In this document: positions 5,866-8,680 of the stretch, one piece after another
Layout of the letters: every line of letters begins with the position of its first letter
How positions within the stretch are numbered: position 1 is the first letter of the stretch
From: Desulfobulbus sp.
GTDB lineage: Bacteria > Desulfobacterota > Desulfobulbia > Desulfobulbales > Desulfobulbaceae
NCBI GenBank assembly: GCA_017998195.1
Contig: JAGODN010000091.1
Coordinates: 1 to 8,680 of the forward strand
Direction of reading: 5' to 3'
DNA: 8,680 bases
Program-made: the position numbers and the translations under genes
The notes under the pieces: model-generated
Seen by the model: the letters and a program-made list of their open reading frames with translations, nothing else
Database searches by the model: none
What the model was told of the DNA's origin: nothing

Positions 5866-7215
5866 ATGAACAAAAAACTCTACATCCGCACCTATGGCTG
5901 CCAGATGAACGAGCGGGATTCGGAGATCGCCGAACAGCTGCTGGCCCTGGAAGGCTACGGCCCCACCGACGATCCCGACGAGGCGGATGTGATCCTCATC
6001 AACACCTGCTCCATCCGCGAAAAGGCGGCCCAGAAAGTGTACAGCCTGCTCGGCCAGCTGCGCACTGCCAAGGCGAACAAGCCGTCCCTGCTCATCGGCG
6101 TGGCCGGCTGCGTGGCCCAGCAGGACGGCGAACAGATGGCCGCCCGCATGCCGCACGTGGACCTGATCGTGGGCACCCAGCAGATCCACCGGCTGCCCGA
6201 GATGCTCGACCGGCTGCGCCGCCGCGAGACCGGCCGGGAGATCGCCACGCACCTGGACGCCTCCTTCACCATCCCGGCCTTCCAGAAGCTGCTCATCGAC
6301 GCCCCGCCCTCCCCTGCCGCGGACAGCTGCCGGCGGTTCGTGACCATCATGCAGGGCTGCAACAATTTCTGCAGCTACTGCGTGGTGCCGGGCACCCGGG
6401 GCCGCGAGATCAGCCGGCCGGTGGCGGACATCCTCGAGGAGGTCGACATCCTGGTCAGCCAGGGGGTCCGCGAGGTCACCCTGCTCGGCCAGAACGTCAA
6501 CTCCTACGGCCGCACCAACCCGGTGGCCGACACCCCGGTGGACTTCCCTGCCCTGCTGCGGCGGGTGGCGGCCACGCCCGGCCTGCGCCGGCTGCGCTTC
6601 ACCACCTCCCACCCCAAGGATCTGGGCCCGGACCTGATGCAGTGCTTCGCCGATCTCGATATCCTCTGCCCGCACTTCCATCTGCCGGTGCAGTCCGGGT
6701 CCGACGCGGTGCTCATACGCATGAACCGCCACTACACGGTGGCCGAGTATCTCGACAAGGTGGCGGCCCTGCGCCGCCTCCGGCCGGACATCGCCCTGGC
6801 CACGGACGTGATCGTCGGCTTTCCCGGCGAGACCGACGAGGATTTCCAGGGGACCATGGACCTCCTGAACACGGTCCGCTTTCACAGCTCCTTCTCCTTC
6901 CGTTACTCTGACCGGCCGCACACCCGTTCCGCCGACTTCACCGACAAGGTGGACGAGCGGGTCAAGCAGGAGCGGCTCGCCGCCTTCCAGGCCCGCCAGA
7001 ACGAGATCAGCCTGGAGCACAACCAGGCGCTGGTGGGTTGCGAGGTGGAAATCCTGGTCGAGGCGGTGGAGGGCGCGGACGCCAAGGGCCGCACCGCGAC
7101 CAACCACATCGTTCATTTCCCGGCCGGACCGCAGCCGCCCGCACCCGGCGACCTGGTGCAGGCGCGCGTCCTGCACGCGGGCATGCACGCCCTCAAGGGC
7201 GAACTGGTTCGATAA
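5866..7215 (+). CDS. miaB: tRNA-2-methylthio-N6-dimethylallyladenosine synthase MiaB
   Basis: MiaB is a radical SAM methylthiotransferase that converts i6A37 to ms2i6A37 in tRNA, the step after MiaA. The 449-residue product has the complete three-domain layout. The N-terminal UPF0004 domain holds Cys12 (in TYGCQMNERDSE), Cys48 (NTCSIREKA) and Cys82 (GVAGCVAQQ), which bind the auxiliary 4Fe-4S cluster. The radical SAM domain holds Cys165, Cys169 and Cys172 in CNNFCSYC, followed by VVPGTRGRE. The C-terminal TRAM domain spans about 387-449 and includes GRTATNHIVHF. The TYGCQMN and GTRGRE wording separates MiaB from RimO and MtaB. The start is fixed by the position of Cys12. The gene follows the small DUF4911-like gene after an AT-rich 33-nt spacer, and a PHP gene begins 30 nt after its stop. 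Everything needed for activity appears intact. Confidence 0.97.
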   Translation: MNKKLYIRTYGCQMNERDSEIAEQLLALEGYGPTDDPDEADVILINTCSIREKAAQKVYSLLGQLRTAKANKPSLLIGVAGCVAQQDGEQMAARMPHVDLIVGTQQIHRLPEMLDRLRRRETGREIATHLDASFTIPAFQKLLIDAPPSPAADSCRRFVTIMQGCNNFCSYCVVPGTRGREISRPVADILEEVDILVSQGVREVTLLGQNVNSYGRTNPVADTPVDFPALLRRVAATPGLRRLRFTTSHPKDLGPDLMQCFADLDILCPHFHLPVQSGSDAVLIRMNRHYTVAEYLDKVAALRRLRPDIALATDVIVGFPGETDEDFQGTMDLLNTVRFHSSFSFRYSDRPHTRSADFTDKVDERVKQERLAAFQARQNEISLEHNQALVGCEVEILVEAVEGADAKGRTATNHIVHFPAGPQPPAPGDLVQARVLHAGMHALKGELVR

Positions 7216-7245
7216 TCGCCCTCCTCCATCACCTGAGCTCTTGCC

Positions 7246-7899
7246 ATGATCGACCTGCACACCCATACCTTTTTCAGTGACGGTGCCCTGGTGCCGGCGG
7301 AACACGTACGCCGGGTCGAGGTGCTCGGCTACACGGCCATCGCCATCACCGACCACGCCGACAGCTCGAACATCCATTTCCTCATCCCCAACCTGCTGCG
7401 CGCGGCCCGCGACCTGAACCGGGTCAACCGTACCCGGCTGATCGTGGGCGTGGAACTCACCCACGTGCCTCCAAGCCTGATCGCTCCGCTGGCGCGTGAG
7501 TCGCGGGCGCTCGGCGCGCAAATGATCGTGGTGCACGGCGAGACCCCGGTGGAGCCGGTGCAGCCCGGCACCAACCTAGCCGCCCTGGAGGCGGAGGTGG
7601 ATGTGCTCGCCCACCCCGGGTTCATCACCGAGGCTGAGGCACGGCTCGCCGCCGAAAAGAACATCCTGCTCGAACTCTCCGGCCGCAAGGGCCACAGCCT
7701 GACCAACGGCCACGTGGCGCGCATGGCCCAGCGCTTCGGCGCGCCGCTCGCCATCAATGCGGACGCGCACGCGCCGGGTGATTTTCTCACTGCGGAGATG
7801 GCGGAAAAGGTCGGCCTGGGCGCGGGCCTTGATGCGGCCGGTTACGAGCAGGTGCGGCGCAACATGACCGAACTCGTCGAACGAATAAAAAAACTGTAA
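7246..7899 (+). CDS. PHP-domain metal-dependent phosphoesterase
   Basis: The 217-residue product is a compact single PHP domain (COG1387-like, often named histidinol phosphate phosphatase domain protein). The likely metal ligands are all present: His5 and His7 (DLHTHTFFSD) with Asp12, His37 (ITDHAD), Glu70 (GVELTHV), His97 (VVHGE), His123 (LAHPGF), and Asp173/His175 (NADAHAP). This is the trinuclear metal set of PHP phosphoesterases, so hydrolysis of a phosphoester is likely, but the substrate cannot be read from the sequence. True histidinol phosphatases of this superfamily are longer (about 260-270 residues), and no his genes are near. A trehalose-phosphate or nucleotide phosphatase role is equally open. 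The start is fixed because the first ligands lie at residues 5 and 7. The gene lies 30 nt after miaB with no visible Shine-Dalgarno sequence. Confidence 0.88.
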   Translation: MIDLHTHTFFSDGALVPAEHVRRVEVLGYTAIAITDHADSSNIHFLIPNLLRAARDLNRVNRTRLIVGVELTHVPPSLIAPLARESRALGAQMIVVHGETPVEPVQPGTNLAALEAEVDVLAHPGFITEAEARLAAEKNILLELSGRKGHSLTNGHVARMAQRFGAPLAINADAHAPGDFLTAEMAEKVGLGAGLDAAGYEQVRRNMTELVERIKKL

Positions 7900-7938
7900 A
7901 AGAGCAGGTTAAAGAGTAAACCCAACCCATCGGCTGAC

Positions 7939-8680
7939 ATGGACTACCAGGGCACCATCTACCGGCCGCCGAGCGAGGCGAGCAGCATCCTCCTGCAGGT
8001 GACCACCGGCTGCTCCCACAACAAGTGCAGCTTCTGCGGCATGTACAAGGGCCAGCGGTTCACCCTCAAGGACGAGGCCACCGTGCTGGCGGACATCGAC
8101 TACGCGGCCCGCCATTTTCCCCACGCCCGGCGGCTCTTCCTCTGCGACGGCGACGCCCTGATCCTGCCCCAGAAACGGCTGGACGACCTGCTCAGCCGCA
8201 TCCGCGAGCAGCTGCCGCGGGTCGAACGGGTGGGCATCTACGCGAACACCAAAAACCTGCGCGCCAAGAGCGTGGATGACCTCAAGGCCCTGCGGCAGCT
8301 GGGGCTGGGCATCGTCTACATGGGGTTGGAGAGCGGCGATGATGCAACGCTCGCCGCCATGCACAAGGGCGCAGACGCGGCCGAGATGATCGCGGCCGGC
8401 CGCAAGGTGCGCGAGGCCGGTCTGCCGCTGTCACTCACCGTGCTGCTCGGCATTGCCGGCGAGGAGCGCTCGCTCGAACATGCCGAGGCCACCGGCCGGG
8501 TGCTCACCGCCATCGACCCGGAATACGTGGGCGCGCTCAGCCTGATGCTCGAGCCGGGCACCAGCCTGTACGCGGACTGGCAGGCCGGCCGCTTCGTCCC
8601 GCCCGGGCCGCTGGGGATCCTTTGTGAGCTGCGCGCCATGATCGCTGCCACCACCCGGAGCCGGGGCCAGTTCCACGCCA
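7939..8680 (+). CDS. Radical SAM protein, N-terminal part (3' end outside window)
   Basis: An ATG at 7939 opens a frame that stays open to the window edge, giving 247 residues of a truncated gene. It begins MDYQGTIYRPPSEASS, then ILLQVTTGCSHNKCSFCGMYKG, in which Cys25, Cys30 and Cys33 form the cluster site with CX4CX2C spacing instead of the usual CX3CX2C. Downstream are CDGDA (69-73, the region expected to hold the SAM-contact GGE-like motif), NTKNLRAKSVDDLKALRQLGL and GLESGDD from 129, all typical of Elp3/MiaB/HemN-like radical SAM barrels. I recognise this as a bacterial radical SAM group with no firm function. It has no TRAM domain or B12-binding domain in the visible part. The upstream spacer (7900-7938) is A-rich in its first half with no good ribosome binding site. 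An in-frame TAA at 7918-7920 limits upstream extension, so the ATG is the only reasonable start. Confidence 0.88.
   Translation, partial: MDYQGTIYRPPSEASSILLQVTTGCSHNKCSFCGMYKGQRFTLKDEATVLADIDYAARHFPHARRLFLCDGDALILPQKRLDDLLSRIREQLPRVERVGIYANTKNLRAKSVDDLKALRQLGLGIVYMGLESGDDATLAAMHKGADAAEMIAAGRKVREAGLPLSLTVLLGIAGEERSLEHAEATGRVLTAIDPEYVGALSLMLEPGTSLYADWQAGRFVPPGPLGILCELRAMIAATTRSRGQFHA

Noticed and set aside
5829..6911. Alternative + strand frame of 360 codons overlapping miaB
   Set aside because: It is a frame-shifted shadow rich in Arg, Gly, Pro and His; MiaB cluster motifs are in the other frame.
5824..7536. Minus-strand open frame of 570 codons opposite miaB and the PHP gene
   Set aside because: It spans two recognised + strand genes and the AT-rich spacer, with low-complexity composition and no motif.
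7881..7920. A-rich stretch after the PHP gene as a terminator or promoter
   Set aside because: No stem precedes it on the + strand, and no paired -35/-10 elements are visible; the next gene follows in 39 nt.

Overview
The window is about 8.7 kb of GC-rich bacterial DNA. Every well-supported gene reads on the + strand and coding sequence is packed tightly. The gene set (a CimA-type citramalate synthase, a ComEA-like helix-hairpin-helix protein, MiaA, RecJ, an animal-type PurB, a small DUF4911-like protein, MiaB, a PHP hydrolase and a radical SAM protein) fits a chromosomal housekeeping region of a Desulfobacterota (former Deltaproteobacteria) bacterium, possibly Desulfobulbales. That placement is inferred from gene content, gene order and base composition; there is no marker gene to confirm it. 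I see no phage, insertion sequence, CRISPR array, tRNA or rRNA.

Layout. Block 1 (1-3938) holds the 3' end of cimA, a comEA-like gene that overlaps it by 17 nt, miaA starting in an ATGA overlap with the comEA-like gene, and recJ 33 nt further on. This looks like one transcription unit. Bases 3939-4129 form the only long non-coding gap. Its first half is a sharply AT-rich island with a perfect 16-bp palindrome, probably the promoter or operator of the second block; its second half is GC-rich. Block 2 (4130-8680) holds purB, an ATGA-coupled DUF4911-like gene, a 33-nt AT-rich spacer, miaB, a 30-nt spacer, a PHP-domain phosphoesterase gene, a 39-nt spacer, and a radical SAM gene that runs off the right edge.

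How the genes relate. CimA starts the threonine-independent isoleucine route. MiaA and MiaB carry out consecutive steps of tRNA A37 modification (i6A, then ms2i6A). RecJ is the 5'-3' single-strand exonuclease of recombination and repair. PurB serves two steps of purine synthesis. The ComEA-like protein probably binds DNA outside the cytoplasmic membrane. The DUF4911-like, PHP and terminal radical SAM proteins have no assigned role that I can support.

I do not see a clearly new system here. The points most worth a second look are the palindromic AT-rich purB control region, a 47-codon reading frame that ends exactly on the purB start codon, a GC hairpin at the purB/DUF4911 junction, the CX4CX2C spacing of the terminal radical SAM protein, and the lack of a canonical Shine-Dalgarno sequence at every start in the window.
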